This document shows positions 44,740 through 53,934 of a stretch of DNA of 64,000 bases, piece by piece; position 1 is the first letter of the stretch; the number at the start of each line of letters is the position of its first letter. The stretch is from Sulfuriferula sp047300855 (GTDB taxonomy: Bacteria; Pseudomonadota; Gammaproteobacteria; Burkholderiales; Sulfuriferulaceae): positions 2,108,001 through 2,172,000 of the forward strand of contig NZ_CP170197.1 in assembly GCF_047300855.1 (NCBI RefSeq). Direction: 5' to 3'. Below the pieces are notes generated by a model, which had not been told where the DNA came from, did not search any database, and saw nothing but the letters and a program-made list of their open reading frames with translations. The position numbers and the translations under genes are program-made.

Positions 44740-45390
44740 ATGAATTTTGCGCACAATCATTCGGTAAAAATCGGAATGCTTATGCTCCTGGCAGGGCAAG
44801 CAGGGATGAGTCATGCCGACGTCAAGGCGGGCGAAGCAATCGCAAAAAGCGGCGCCGGAAATATTTCCGCCTGCATGCTGTGTCACGGCCTTAACGGGGA
44901 AGGTCGGCCGCCTGCCGGATTTCCACGTTTGGCCGGGCAGAATCGGGACTACCTGGTCAAGCAATTAAAGGATTTCAAGGCAAAATTGCGTACCAACCCT
45001 TTGATGCGACCCATCGCCAGTGCATTGGACACTGCCCAGATGAATGACGTCGCGGATTATTACGCCAGTTTGCCGCCCTGGAAACCAGGCCCCGGCCCCG
45101 CCCAAAATGCAGCGCAAACGTCCCGTGGCGCGCAACTGGCGCAGCACGGCAACTGGGACAAAGGCATGCCTGCCTGTTTTGCTTGCCACGGTGCAGATGG
45201 CGCCGGTATCCCTCCGCACTTCCCCAGTATTGCCGGGCAAAATGCCGTTTACATAAGCAACCAGCTTAACGCGTGGAAAGCCGGAACGCGTATCAATGAT
45301 CCTGAAGGATTGATGAAGTCTGTCGCAGACAAATTGAGCGCGGAGGATATCAGTGCTGTCAGCGCCTACCTCGCGAATCCGAAAGAATGA
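44740..45390 (+). CDS. Diheme cytochrome c (c4-like, TsdB-type)
   Basis: A 216-residue periplasmic protein with a signal peptide (cleavage after SHA) and two c-type heme sites, CMLCH at residues 45-49 and CFACH at 146-150, each in a c4-like half domain (RLAGQNRDYLVKQLKDF and SIAGQNAVYISNQLNAW). In tsdBA pairs such a cytochrome is the electron acceptor of the thiosulfate dehydrogenase. It ends 19 bases before the tsdA-like gene. The TsdB role is inferred from that neighbour. Confidence 0.88.
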   Translation: MNFAHNHSVKIGMLMLLAGQAGMSHADVKAGEAIAKSGAGNISACMLCHGLNGEGRPPAGFPRLAGQNRDYLVKQLKDFKAKLRTNPLMRPIASALDTAQMNDVADYYASLPPWKPGPGPAQNAAQTSRGAQLAQHGNWDKGMPACFACHGADGAGIPPHFPSIAGQNAVYISNQLNAWKAGTRINDPEGLMKSVADKLSAEDISAVSAYLANPKE

Positions 45391-45409
45391 GAGTTGATGG
45401 AGGCACGCC

Positions 45410-46348
45410 ATGAATCGATTGCTTGATCGACTGACGCAAAATGGCAAATTTCATCCCATGTGGATCGTGCTGGCGGTACTCGGGGTGGTGATTGTTGCAT
45501 CCATAGTCTTTATTCCCGCCCGCTATGAGGGTTCCAGGGAACCCAAGCAAAAAACAGTCGTTGCCGACCATGCGCCCGCAGATACTCTACCCGAGCCGGA
45601 TGCGGGACAGCACGAATCAAAACCGGCGCCCGCTACCATTCAACCGACACATTTCATTCCCCCGGCAGAGAGTGATATGCCCACTGGCGAAATGGGCGAC
45701 ATGATAAAACTGGGCAGAAATATTTTTGTACATACCCAGGTGTATGCAAAAAACCTGGTCGGCAATGGTTTGAATTGCGTGAATTGTCACCTGGATGCAG
45801 GACGCAAGGCAGACTCGGCGCCGTTATGGGGTGCGTATGTAATGTTTCCTGCCTACCGAAGCAAGAATCACAAGGTAAACAGTTTTGAAGATCGTTTAGC
45901 GGGGTGTTTCCGTTTCAGCATGAATGGCACGCCACCCGCTTATAACAGCAAGGAAATGCTGGCCTTGACCAGTTATAGCTACTGGCTGGCGACAGGCGCT
46001 CCTACCGGCAAGGAACTCGCGGGCCGTGGTTACCCAAAGCTGGACAAACCTCCCCAGCAACCCGATGCGCAACGCGGCGCCGCAATCTATGAGAAAAATT
46101 GCGCTATTTGTCATGGCTCAGATGGACTGGGCACTAAAGTGAACGGAGCTTATGCGTTTCCCCCGCTCTGGGGCAAGGATTCCTTTAATGCGGGCGCAGG
46201 TATGCATTCGGTAAAAAATGCAGCGGCCTTTATCAAAGCGAATATGCCGCTGGGCAAAGGCAACTCACTCTCGCTACAAGAGGCATGGGACGTTGCGCAG
46301 TTCGTGGATAGTCACGACAGGCCGCCAGACCCGAGAGTAAAAAAATAA
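45410..46348 (+). CDS. tsdA: Thiosulfate dehydrogenase-like diheme cytochrome c
   Basis: A 312-residue protein with one N-terminal membrane anchor (residues ~17-36) and two heme sites, CVNCH (123-127) and CAICH (231-235). The first domain carries the TsdA hallmark: a cysteine 39 residues after the heme histidine, Cys166, in GCFRFSMNG, which in TsdA ligates the active-site heme. TsdA joins two thiosulfates to tetrathionate, or runs in reverse. An AGTTGATGGAGG-type site precedes the start. Unlike most TsdA it is membrane-anchored by an uncleaved helix, an inference from the sequence alone. Confidence 0.85.
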   Translation: MNRLLDRLTQNGKFHPMWIVLAVLGVVIVASIVFIPARYEGSREPKQKTVVADHAPADTLPEPDAGQHESKPAPATIQPTHFIPPAESDMPTGEMGDMIKLGRNIFVHTQVYAKNLVGNGLNCVNCHLDAGRKADSAPLWGAYVMFPAYRSKNHKVNSFEDRLAGCFRFSMNGTPPAYNSKEMLALTSYSYWLATGAPTGKELAGRGYPKLDKPPQQPDAQRGAAIYEKNCAICHGSDGLGTKVNGAYAFPPLWGKDSFNAGAGMHSVKNAAAFIKANMPLGKGNSLSLQEAWDVAQFVDSHDRPPDPRVKK

Positions 46349-46391
46349 GGCAGTTCATTCTGCCTGCAGGAAAATCATAGGTGAATGCGGC

Positions 46392-46598
46392 ATGCCCAAC
46401 CCCCTACCAGAGACGGCGACCCTCCAGATTAGACGACCAGTCTGCCCGGCGTGTGGAGGTGCTGTGGCACGCATACACCGTAGACTTATCGATCGCTTAA
46501 TCAGCGTGGTGGTCTTGCGTCATCGATATCGTTGTCTCGCATTGGGTTGCGGCTGGATTGGCAATCTTCCGCCAGTGAAAAAGTACATCATGCAATAG
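46392..46598 (+). CDS. Small putative zinc-binding protein
   Basis: A 68-residue protein with CPACGG near residue 18 and a second pair, C-x4-C, in RCLALGCGWIG. This looks like a zinc ribbon with basic helix RIHRRLIDRLIS between the pairs. No family could be named. It starts 44 bases after the tsdA-like gene, with GGTGAATGCGGC upstream and no strong ribosome-binding site. The cysteine pattern supports a real gene, but it could be a chance frame. Confidence 0.45.
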   Translation: MPNPLPETATLQIRRPVCPACGGAVARIHRRLIDRLISVVVLRHRYRCLALGCGWIGNLPPVKKYIMQ

Positions 46599-46736
46599 TA
46601 AGTATTCGGTTTGCTTCTTACCTCTCCGCAGTGCTTAAAGACAAGCCCCGAACATGAATAGGGATTAGAATTTGCACTTGATGAATGGCAGTAAGCCCGT
46701 TCCGACTGGATATACATCTAATCAAAAAAAACTGGT

Positions 46737-48179
46737 TTGTTCATGGTGATGACGATGCAATTGCAATACTTCGCAGATTATTTTTCTGATTGCTTATCGC
46801 ATACCAAATTACTGATTGCAGCTATGACAAGTCTGCTGATGATGACTGGCTGCGCAAGTCTTCCCGATGCCAAAGCCACCCTCGCGACTCCTCCGCAGGC
46901 GGTGCAATTTGATAACGCGCACGGCGCATTACCTGCAAAAAAAAGTCAAACCATCCTCAAGCAATTAAAACTGGAGACAGGCAGCCTGGATATCTTGCAG
47001 AAACATCTGGCGCTGGAGCAGCAAATAAATCCTGAAAATCCTCTGGTATTAGGTAACAAAGTCACTTTGTTACAGGATGGACCATCCACCTATAAGGCCA
47101 TGTTTACAGCCATCCGTAACGCACGGCACTCGATCAACCTGGAAACCTACATCTTTGAAGATGGCAAGGTCGGCGATGAGTTTGAGGAATTACTGCTGGA
47201 TAAACAGGCCCACGGCGTCGAGGTTAACCTGATCTACGACAGCGTCGGCTCACTCGGCACGCCGAAAGATTTTTTTAAATTCATGGCCGACAGCGGCATC
47301 CATGTAGTGGAGTTCAATCCGGTTAATCCACTGGCGCGCAATCCCAAAACCTGGCGGCTGAATAATCGCGACCATCGCAAGCTATTAGTCGTGGATGGTC
47401 GAATCGCTTTTGTCGGCGGCATCAATATCAGCGATGCATACTCCAGTGGCTCTTTTTTGCGTCATAAAACAAAAAAAGGCACTCCATCATTCGGCTGGCG
47501 TGACACCCATGTTGAGATTGAAGGACCGGCGGTTGCCGAATTTCAGAAACTGTTCCTGGCAACCTGGAAAAAACAAGGCGGCGCACCGCTTACCCAACAC
47601 GATTATTTCCCGCAACTTCACAGGCAGGGCAATGAAATCGTCCGCGCCATTGGCAGTGTTGCGGATGATCCGACCAGCCCTATTTACCTGACGCTGCTCT
47701 CCGCCATCAATCATGCGGAGCGACAGGTCCATCTAACCAATGCCTATTTTGTGCCCGACCCCCAGTTTCTTAAAGCCTTGATTGATGCAGCACAACGGGG
47801 TGTGGATGTGAAACTGATATTACCCAGCCATAGCGATTCATGGATCGTCTTCAATGCAGGGCGTTCTCATTACACAACGCTATTGCGATCCGGCGTAAAA
47901 ATCTACGAGCGTCGCGGAGCGGTAATGCATGCCAAAACCGCGACCATAGATGGAGTATGGTCCACTATTGGTTCCACTAACCTGGATTGGCGCAGTTTTT
48001 TGCATAATGACGAGATCAATGCCGTCATCCTGGGCGCTGACTTTGCCAACCAAATGGAAGCCATGTTTGCAAATGATCTGGCGCATTCGAATCAGATTGA
48101 ATTGAAGCAATGGCAACGCCGCCCTCTCACGTCGCGTTTCAAGGAATGGCTGTCTCGCCTACCGGAATACTGGCTGTAG
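46737..48179 (+). CDS. Phospholipase D-family / cardiolipin synthase-like lipoprotein
   Basis: A 480-residue protein with two complete HKD motifs, H213-x-K215-x4-D220 (HRKLLVVDG) and H398-x-K400-x4-D405 (HAKTATIDG). This is the arrangement of ClsC/ClsB-type cardiolipin synthases, which use phosphatidylglycerol. The N-terminus has a lipobox MMTGC (Cys39) after a hydrophobic run, so it may be a lipoprotein. The first 20 residues are unusual and no ribosome-binding site supports 46737, so the true start may be further down. A LPS- or phospholipid-remodelling role under stress is inference. Confidence 0.82.
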   Translation: MFMVMTMQLQYFADYFSDCLSHTKLLIAAMTSLLMMTGCASLPDAKATLATPPQAVQFDNAHGALPAKKSQTILKQLKLETGSLDILQKHLALEQQINPENPLVLGNKVTLLQDGPSTYKAMFTAIRNARHSINLETYIFEDGKVGDEFEELLLDKQAHGVEVNLIYDSVGSLGTPKDFFKFMADSGIHVVEFNPVNPLARNPKTWRLNNRDHRKLLVVDGRIAFVGGINISDAYSSGSFLRHKTKKGTPSFGWRDTHVEIEGPAVAEFQKLFLATWKKQGGAPLTQHDYFPQLHRQGNEIVRAIGSVADDPTSPIYLTLLSAINHAERQVHLTNAYFVPDPQFLKALIDAAQRGVDVKLILPSHSDSWIVFNAGRSHYTTLLRSGVKIYERRGAVMHAKTATIDGVWSTIGSTNLDWRSFLHNDEINAVILGADFANQMEAMFANDLAHSNQIELKQWQRRPLTSRFKEWLSRLPEYWL

Positions 48180-48403
48180 ATTTTGTATTCATTTTAAAAC
48201 CCAGGACTATCTGGATACATGTCCAGGTAAAATCGCCGGCGTGGTTAACCCGGTCTCAGGCCTGGCTAATTGACTACCACTCATCACTGAATCGCCTGGA
48301 TGGGGGAACCCTCGACTTTCCAGCCACGGGTATGTTCAAGTGGACATACAAAAAAGCCGCGTTGTTTTCCCGCCGGCCGAAAATCACGCCACGCTAATTG
48401 TGC

Positions 48404-50572
48404 CTAAGCGGCAATTTCCGGCCTGTAACCGGGACGTAGAAGACCCCTTCTCCACAATTCTTCCAGTTCGTGCGCTGGCATCGGGTGACTGAACAAAAAT
48501 CCTTGCATGTCGCTACAGTGGTGGTTAGACAGGAAACGCACCTGATCGACATCGGTAACTCCTTCAGCAATCACTCTTAGATCCATGTGCTGCGCCATGG
48601 CTATCGTAGCACCCACAATGGCGGCATCATTATGGTCATGTCCAAGATCACGAATGAATGACTTATCGATCTTTATCGCATTGATCGGCAGACGTTTTAG
48701 GTGAGACAGGGACGAATAACCCGTGCCAAAATCGTCGATAGAAATCGACACCCCTGTTTTACGGATGCCGAGCAAGGTTTGGAAGGACAATTCGATATTC
48801 TCCATCAGGCCTGTTTCGGTAATTTCCAGTTCAAGATAACGGGCCTCCATGCCAGTATCGGCTAACGCAGATCGCACAATTTGTTCGATACGGCTTGAGC
48901 GTAATTGATGGGAGGATAGATTCACCGCCATTTTTATGGATGGAAATCCGGCTTGCTGCCATGCCCGATTCTGTGTACAAGCGCTGCGAAGGACCCATTC
49001 TCCTATTGCCCCGATCATCCCTATTTCTTCCGCTAAAGGAATGAAATCAGCCGGCTCAATCAAGCCTTTTTCCGGGTGCATCCACCGCACCAGCGCTTCG
49101 ACTCCAATGATTTCATTTAGGTCGATGCTCACTTGCGGCTGGTAGTGAATTGTGAACTCGTTTTTGTCGAGAGCATGCTGCAGAGCGCTTTCGGTAAGCA
49201 GGCGCTCAAGAATTCGCAGATTCATGTCAGGATCATAGAACCGGAATGACCCCGAACCCATTTTCTTGGCTTGATACATTGCGAGGTCGGCATGCTTGAG
49301 CAAGGTAGCGACGTCGTGACCGTCTTTAGGATATACACTGCCGCCGATACTGGTAGTAATCGTCAATTCATGCTCGGTGAGCTTGATAGGCCGGGAAACG
49401 CATTCCAGTATCTCGTCAGCTATCGTGGCCATTGTCTCGATTGAAGTGAGCTCGCCGAGCATCACTACGAATTCATCTCCCCCAATTCGCGCTACCGTGT
49501 CCATTTCGCGCACGCATCGCTTCAAACGCCTGGAAATCTCCTTGAGCAAAAGATCGCCGATATCATGACCAAGGCTGTCATTTACCTGTTTAAACCGGTT
49601 CAGGTCCATGAACAGGATGCCTGTCTGTTTATTGGTACGCCGGCTATGCTCGAGCGCTTGATGCATGCGATCAATGAGCAAATGGCGATTTGGCAGATCC
49701 GTCAACACATCATGGGTCGCCAGGTGCTGGATGCGGCGTTCATAATTACTCGACTGGGTGACGTCACGGACAATCCCATGTACACCTTTTATTTCGCTCT
49801 CAATGATCAACGGCACATAGACTGCTTCAACTTCAATTATGGAGCTGTCCTTGCGGATCGCTTTCGCTCGAAATTTCTTTGGGGTTCCCTGCGCAGCCTT
49901 CCTAAAACATTCGATAACCTGATCAACATCTTCCGAGGTTGCCAGGGACTGTATTGTTTCTCTTTGAAGTTCCTCTATCGAATAGCCCGTTATTGATTCA
50001 ATGGCCTTGTTGCCGGAAATAAATTTTCCGCTAAGATCCCGGACGACAATCCCGTCAGGATGGTGCTCGAACAGGGACTTGAAGCGCAGCTCGCTCTCCT
50101 GCAATTGCAGTTGCGATTTCCGCATCTGGTATTGACGATCGCGGCCCCGCAGGGAGGAGCGCACCGCGCTGATCAACGCTGCGGTGCGCACCGGCCGCTC
50201 CATCAGGGTCGTTTTTCCCAATCGGTGTGACCACTGGTTTAACACAGGGGAATTTGCGCCGTGATAGGTCAATATCATTATCGGCATATCCGACCAGTTG
50301 GGCTGATTGACGACGAAGTTTTCCAGCATTTCAAGTGCAGTTTGCGTGAGAACTTCCTCCGCCAGGAGCACCGCGCCGGCGCCTCGCTCAAGTTCCGTAA
50401 TGAGGGTCTCGATATCCTTGCAAACCGCGCAATGAAACCGTGCGTTCGTCAGCACACGGCACGCCATCTCGCCGTCCTTTTGCGAGGACGCCAGTACCAG
50501 GACGCGTGTTTCTATCAATTCGCAGCTGGCGCCGGCAAAAGGAGGTAGGGCAGATGTTTTATTCCGAGTCAT
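48404..50572 (-). CDS. Receiver-like/PAS/GGDEF/EAL protein
   Basis: A 722-residue cyclic-di-GMP protein. In order: a degenerate receiver-like domain (~20-140) with no phospho-acceptor Asp in the usual place, a PAS domain (~160-275), GGDEF with the intact motif at 364-368 and an intact inhibitory-site RxxD (355-358), and EAL with EALVRW at 492-497. Both catalytic motifs are complete, so it could make or break c-di-GMP. Its start overlaps the KaiC-like stop by 14 bases, indicating one transcript. No membrane segment is seen. Confidence 0.9.
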   Translation of the reverse strand: MTRNKTSALPPFAGASCELIETRVLVLASSQKDGEMACRVLTNARFHCAVCKDIETLITELERGAGAVLLAEEVLTQTALEMLENFVVNQPNWSDMPIMILTYHGANSPVLNQWSHRLGKTTLMERPVRTAALISAVRSSLRGRDRQYQMRKSQLQLQESELRFKSLFEHHPDGIVVRDLSGKFISGNKAIESITGYSIEELQRETIQSLATSEDVDQVIECFRKAAQGTPKKFRAKAIRKDSSIIEVEAVYVPLIIESEIKGVHGIVRDVTQSSNYERRIQHLATHDVLTDLPNRHLLIDRMHQALEHSRRTNKQTGILFMDLNRFKQVNDSLGHDIGDLLLKEISRRLKRCVREMDTVARIGGDEFVVMLGELTSIETMATIADEILECVSRPIKLTEHELTITTSIGGSVYPKDGHDVATLLKHADLAMYQAKKMGSGSFRFYDPDMNLRILERLLTESALQHALDKNEFTIHYQPQVSIDLNEIIGVEALVRWMHPEKGLIEPADFIPLAEEIGMIGAIGEWVLRSACTQNRAWQQAGFPSIKMAVNLSSHQLRSSRIEQIVRSALADTGMEARYLELEITETGLMENIELSFQTLLGIRKTGVSISIDDFGTGYSSLSHLKRLPINAIKIDKSFIRDLGHDHNDAAIVGATIAMAQHMDLRVIAEGVTDVDQVRFLSNHHCSDMQGFLFSHPMPAHELEELWRRGLLRPGYRPEIAA

Positions 50573-52058
50573 TCAGGCTGCTGCCAACAAAGGTTGGAAT
50601 GCCGGTAAGCACGCCATGAAATTGATGCAAAACCTCACCTACGTAAATTCCTTTTCCGGATATGGAAAATTCGCGGATCGTCCGTTCATGGACGCTTGCC
50701 CGTTTCTTGAAGACTGATACGGCCTGGCGCACTTCACCGTTGTACTCAAAGTGCCTTAACAGCAGCACATTATCTGCCAGATAGCTCGCTTCAACCGCAG
50801 TGCTCATGGTATTTCCGATCATGCCCTGATGCACCCCGACCAGAATCGTGGTAACACCCCGCTGGCCAAGATAGGCAAGCAGCTCATGCATATGTAGCGA
50901 GAGAAAACGTTCGTCGGGCATGGCATTGAGATAGCCATTCAGACTGTCAATGACAACAAGCTTCGCATTATTTTCTTCAACGGATGCGCACACTTGTTGA
51001 GCAAATTCACCCGGAGACATTTCAGCAGGATCGATCTGATAGATCATTACAGAGCGCTTATCGTGCGCATCTCTCAGATCGATTCCGACCTCAGCGGTTC
51101 GATTGAGCAGGATATTAGTGGACTCCTCGAAAATAAACAGCGCAGCCTTGTCCCCGCGGTTAATTGCGGCCATTGCAAATTGAGCCGCCAAGGTTGATTT
51201 TCCGGTGCCGGGCGGCCCACCGATTATCGTACTGGTCCCCTCCTCCAGGCCGCCCCCGAGTTGCATATCCAGCGCTGCGATACCACTACTGACGGGCAGG
51301 CGATCCGCCAGGGTTCGTGTTTCAGCGGCGATCAACCGTGGAAATACGGCCACGCCGCCGCGCCGGATTTTATAATCGTGAAATCCTTCGCGAAAATTCA
51401 TTCCGCGAAACTTGATGATTCGAAGCCGGCGGCGGCCCGCGCCGTAATCACTATCGGTCTGGTCCAGGCTGATCACGCCATGCGCGATGCTTCTGATTTG
51501 CATGTCGAATGTGTCCGGGCGGTCATCCAGCATCAATACAGTACATGCTCGCCGCGCGAAGAATTGTTTGTACGCGAGAATCTGCCGCCGGTAGCGAAGC
51601 GGATTACTCGACAGAAGCCTCAATTCGGAAAGCGAGTCGATGACGACCCGTTTCGGCTTGACGGCTTCCACTATCGAGGAAATGTTTTGAGTCGTATCCC
51701 CCAGTTCGACCTCGGACGGATGGAACAGGGTATGTTGTTCTGCAGGGTCGAGAAAATCTTCGGAAGCAATAACTTCATGTACATGAATATTTTCCAGGCT
51801 CCAGCCATGCGATTTTGCCACCGCTTGCAACTCGGCTTCGGTTTCCGACAAGGTTATATACAGGGTGGGTTCGCCTCGGCGCGCCCCTTCCAGAAGAAAC
51901 TGCAAGCCTATAGTCGTTTTACCTGACCCAGGCATCCCTTCGATGAGATAGAGGCGATCTGCAGTGAGCCCCCCTCGCAAGATGTCGTCCAGGCCGTCAA
52001 CGCCAAGCGAAAGCTGTTCAGATTCGCCTGGCAAGGGCAAGTTGGCAGATTTTGACAT
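50559..52058 (-). CDS. KaiC-like RecA-superfamily ATPase
   Basis: A 499-residue double-domain KaiC homologue. CI has Walker A GMPGSGKTT (41-49); CII has GGPPGTGKST (280-289) and the paired glutamates EE at 311-312. In CI the equivalent position reads SE (71-72), so one catalytic glutamate is replaced. At the site of the clock phospho-pair Ser-Thr, CII has EASYLADN, so Ser is kept and Thr is Tyr. No kaiA or kaiB is present. Such proteins occur in many non-cyanobacteria as signalling ATPases. It is co-transcribed with a c-di-GMP enzyme and preceded by operator site C. Confidence 0.9.
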   Translation of the reverse strand: MSKSANLPLPGESEQLSLGVDGLDDILRGGLTADRLYLIEGMPGSGKTTIGLQFLLEGARRGEPTLYITLSETEAELQAVAKSHGWSLENIHVHEVIASEDFLDPAEQHTLFHPSEVELGDTTQNISSIVEAVKPKRVVIDSLSELRLLSSNPLRYRRQILAYKQFFARRACTVLMLDDRPDTFDMQIRSIAHGVISLDQTDSDYGAGRRRLRIIKFRGMNFREGFHDYKIRRGGVAVFPRLIAAETRTLADRLPVSSGIAALDMQLGGGLEEGTSTIIGGPPGTGKSTLAAQFAMAAINRGDKAALFIFEESTNILLNRTAEVGIDLRDAHDKRSVMIYQIDPAEMSPGEFAQQVCASVEENNAKLVVIDSLNGYLNAMPDERFLSLHMHELLAYLGQRGVTTILVGVHQGMIGNTMSTAVEASYLADNVLLLRHFEYNGEVRQAVSVFKKRASVHERTIREFSISGKGIYVGEVLHQFHGVLTGIPTFVGSSLNDSE

Positions 52059-52177
52059 GAAAGAATTGCATCAAAACTTTATCAAGTTAAGGTATGAAAC
52101 GTGGATTTCATGCAGCAACGGCATGACAAATCGCTCGCATTTAAAAAAAATAATAACACGTAGAAAGAATTCTTTTC

Positions 52178-52193
52178 TGTACGCTACCGCACA
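52178..52193 (-). promoter_or_regulatory. Palindromic operator site C
   Basis: On the minus strand TGTGCGGTAGCGTACA, followed by GA as at sites A and B. It lies 120 bases upstream of the kaiC-like start. A -10-like TATTAT (minus strand, 52155-52150) begins 30.5 bases from the centre, so kaiC and the GGDEF-EAL gene would be activated from here. Confidence 0.72.
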
Positions 52194-52206
52194 ATAAGAA
52201 AGTTGA

Positions 52207-52224
52207 CCAGGCCATGAGGCCTGG
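52207..52224 (-). terminator. Hairpin downstream of the Nramp-like gene
   Basis: A perfect 7-bp stem CCAGGCC/GGCCTGG with a 4-base loop about 110 bases after the Nramp-like stop. On the minus strand it is followed by TCAACTTTCTTATT, only moderately T-rich. It may end the transporter transcript before site C, but could equally be another structure. Confidence 0.45.
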
Positions 52225-52334
52225 CCGTGCCAGCACACTTCCAAAGCACAAGTTTCTCACAATTTTCGCGCATTTTCCTTGGCCGATCCGGAAGTACCCG
52301 CCCGGCTCGCATCAGGCCCTGAACTTTTGACGCT

Positions 52335-53639
52335 TCACGACGTGCTACGCATCGTCCAGAACATCGCCCCCACTGCCAGCGCCATCATCAGCGTCGCCAG
52401 CCAGCCGAGCATCCTGAGCCTTGGGGATAACACGAAACGCCCCATGATTTCCGGCCGCACCGCCATCAGCATCATCACCACCATGATGGGCACCGAGATC
52501 ACGCCATTGATGACAGCGCTCCAGTACAGCGCCTTGATCGGGTTGATCGGGGTGAAGCCCAGCGCCACGCCAATCACGGTGGAAAGAATGATGATTCCAT
52601 AAAATCCTTTCGCCCTCAGCGGGGTGTACTCAAGGCTGTTTTTCCATTTGAATGCACCGGACAGGGCGTAGGCGGAAGATCCGGCCAGGACCGGAATCGC
52701 CAGCAAGCCGGTACCGATGATGCCGGCGCTGAACAGCATAAAAGCAAAATCCCCGGCAATCGGACGTAATGCAGAGGCCGCCTGCGCGGAAGTCTGTATA
52801 TCCGTTATCCCATGCAGGTTCAGCGTCACCGCCGTGGTCAGGATAATGAAAAAGGCGACTAAATTGGAAAATCCCATGCCAATCAAAGTATCGATTTTGA
52901 TGTCTCTCAGGCTGGCTTTCGCTTGATCAGGTTGTTTTATCAAGGGCTGGGCGTGCGGATTGGCGCGCAGGTCCTCGACTTCTTCCGAGGCTTGCCAGAA
53001 AAACAGGTAAGGACTGATGGTGGTGCCGAATACGGCGACCACGGTGGTGATGTATTCAGGCTTCCAGGATAAATGCGGCGCCAGTGTGCGGGTCAAGGCC
53101 TCCGCCCAGGGAACGTGGATGACAAACACGGTAGCCACATAAGCCAGCAATGCGAGGGTGAACCATTTCAGAATGCGCACATAGCGTTTATAAGGGATGA
53201 ACACCTGTAGCAATAAGGACGCGACTCCAAAACCGACGGCGTACCATTGTGCACTTCCGCCGATGATCAATTTCAGTGCTGCGCCCATGGCGGAGATATC
53301 GGCAGCAATATTAATCGTGTTGGCGATCAGCAACAGGCCGACCATGGCATACAGCAGCCAGGGCGGATAGTGACGGCGCATGTTGCTGGCCAAGCCCCGG
53401 CCGCTTACCCGCCCGATCCGGGCGCTGATCAACTGGATTCCCACCATTAATGGATAGGTGAAAAAAACCGTCCACAGCATGCTGAAACCGAATTGCGCGC
53501 CCGCCTGCGAGTAGGTCGCAATCCCGCTCGGGTCGTCGTCCGCCGCGCCGGTAATCAAACCCGGACCGAGTTTGTTGAGCAACGATTTCCGGTCGTCACT
53601 TGACTCTGGCTGTACCTGTAAAGACGCGGGGTGTGGCAT
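52335..53639 (-). CDS. Nramp-family-like divalent cation transporter
   Basis: A 434-residue membrane protein with about 11 helices. The first helix has DDDPSGIATYSQAG in place of the canonical Nramp DPGN, and the sixth-helix region reads TTISPYLFFWQASEE in place of MPHN, so the metal-binding methionine is absent. These changes mark a divergent Nramp-related branch whose substrate may not be Mn2+ or Fe2+. The ATG at 53639 is preferred; a TTG at 53654 is also in frame. Gene-poor DNA of about 295 bases separates it from the hemerythrin gene. Confidence 0.8.
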   Translation of the reverse strand: MPHPASLQVQPESSDDRKSLLNKLGPGLITGAADDDPSGIATYSQAGAQFGFSMLWTVFFTYPLMVGIQLISARIGRVSGRGLASNMRRHYPPWLLYAMVGLLLIANTINIAADISAMGAALKLIIGGSAQWYAVGFGVASLLLQVFIPYKRYVRILKWFTLALLAYVATVFVIHVPWAEALTRTLAPHLSWKPEYITTVVAVFGTTISPYLFFWQASEEVEDLRANPHAQPLIKQPDQAKASLRDIKIDTLIGMGFSNLVAFFIILTTAVTLNLHGITDIQTSAQAASALRPIAGDFAFMLFSAGIIGTGLLAIPVLAGSSAYALSGAFKWKNSLEYTPLRAKGFYGIIILSTVIGVALGFTPINPIKALYWSAVINGVISVPIMVVMMLMAVRPEIMGRFVLSPRLRMLGWLATLMMALAVGAMFWTMRSTS

Positions 53640-53934
53640 GGTTCGCCTATCCAAGATTAAATTATAGTGGTCGTACAGGTTTTAACTCGCATGCCTTCTC
53701 TCACGGACAGGAGCAAACCGGCTCCAGGTCCGGAGGAGAAGATCAGCGAACTAGACCGTGGCTTGTATAGCGCGATGGATCGCCTGGATTCAGAATCATT
53801 GGAGCACGCACACATTTTCAACAACCAGAGCCTCTCGATAGAGCGGCCGTGGTTGTGAAAACGATGTTGAACCTGTTTTGATGGCACTCCGCCGCCCATC
53901 GAGGTTTACCGGAGCGGCACCCCCGTGAAAAGCC

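Noticed and set aside
46349..46364. Hairpin GGCAG/CTGCC after the tsdA-like gene
   Set aside because: Five-bp stem with no T-run after it, and the next possible gene starts only about 40 bases later.
53667..53858. Short plus-strand frame between the Nramp-like and hemerythrin genes
   Set aside because: No ribosome-binding site, no recognisable domain, and a competing minus-strand frame of similar length over the same bases.
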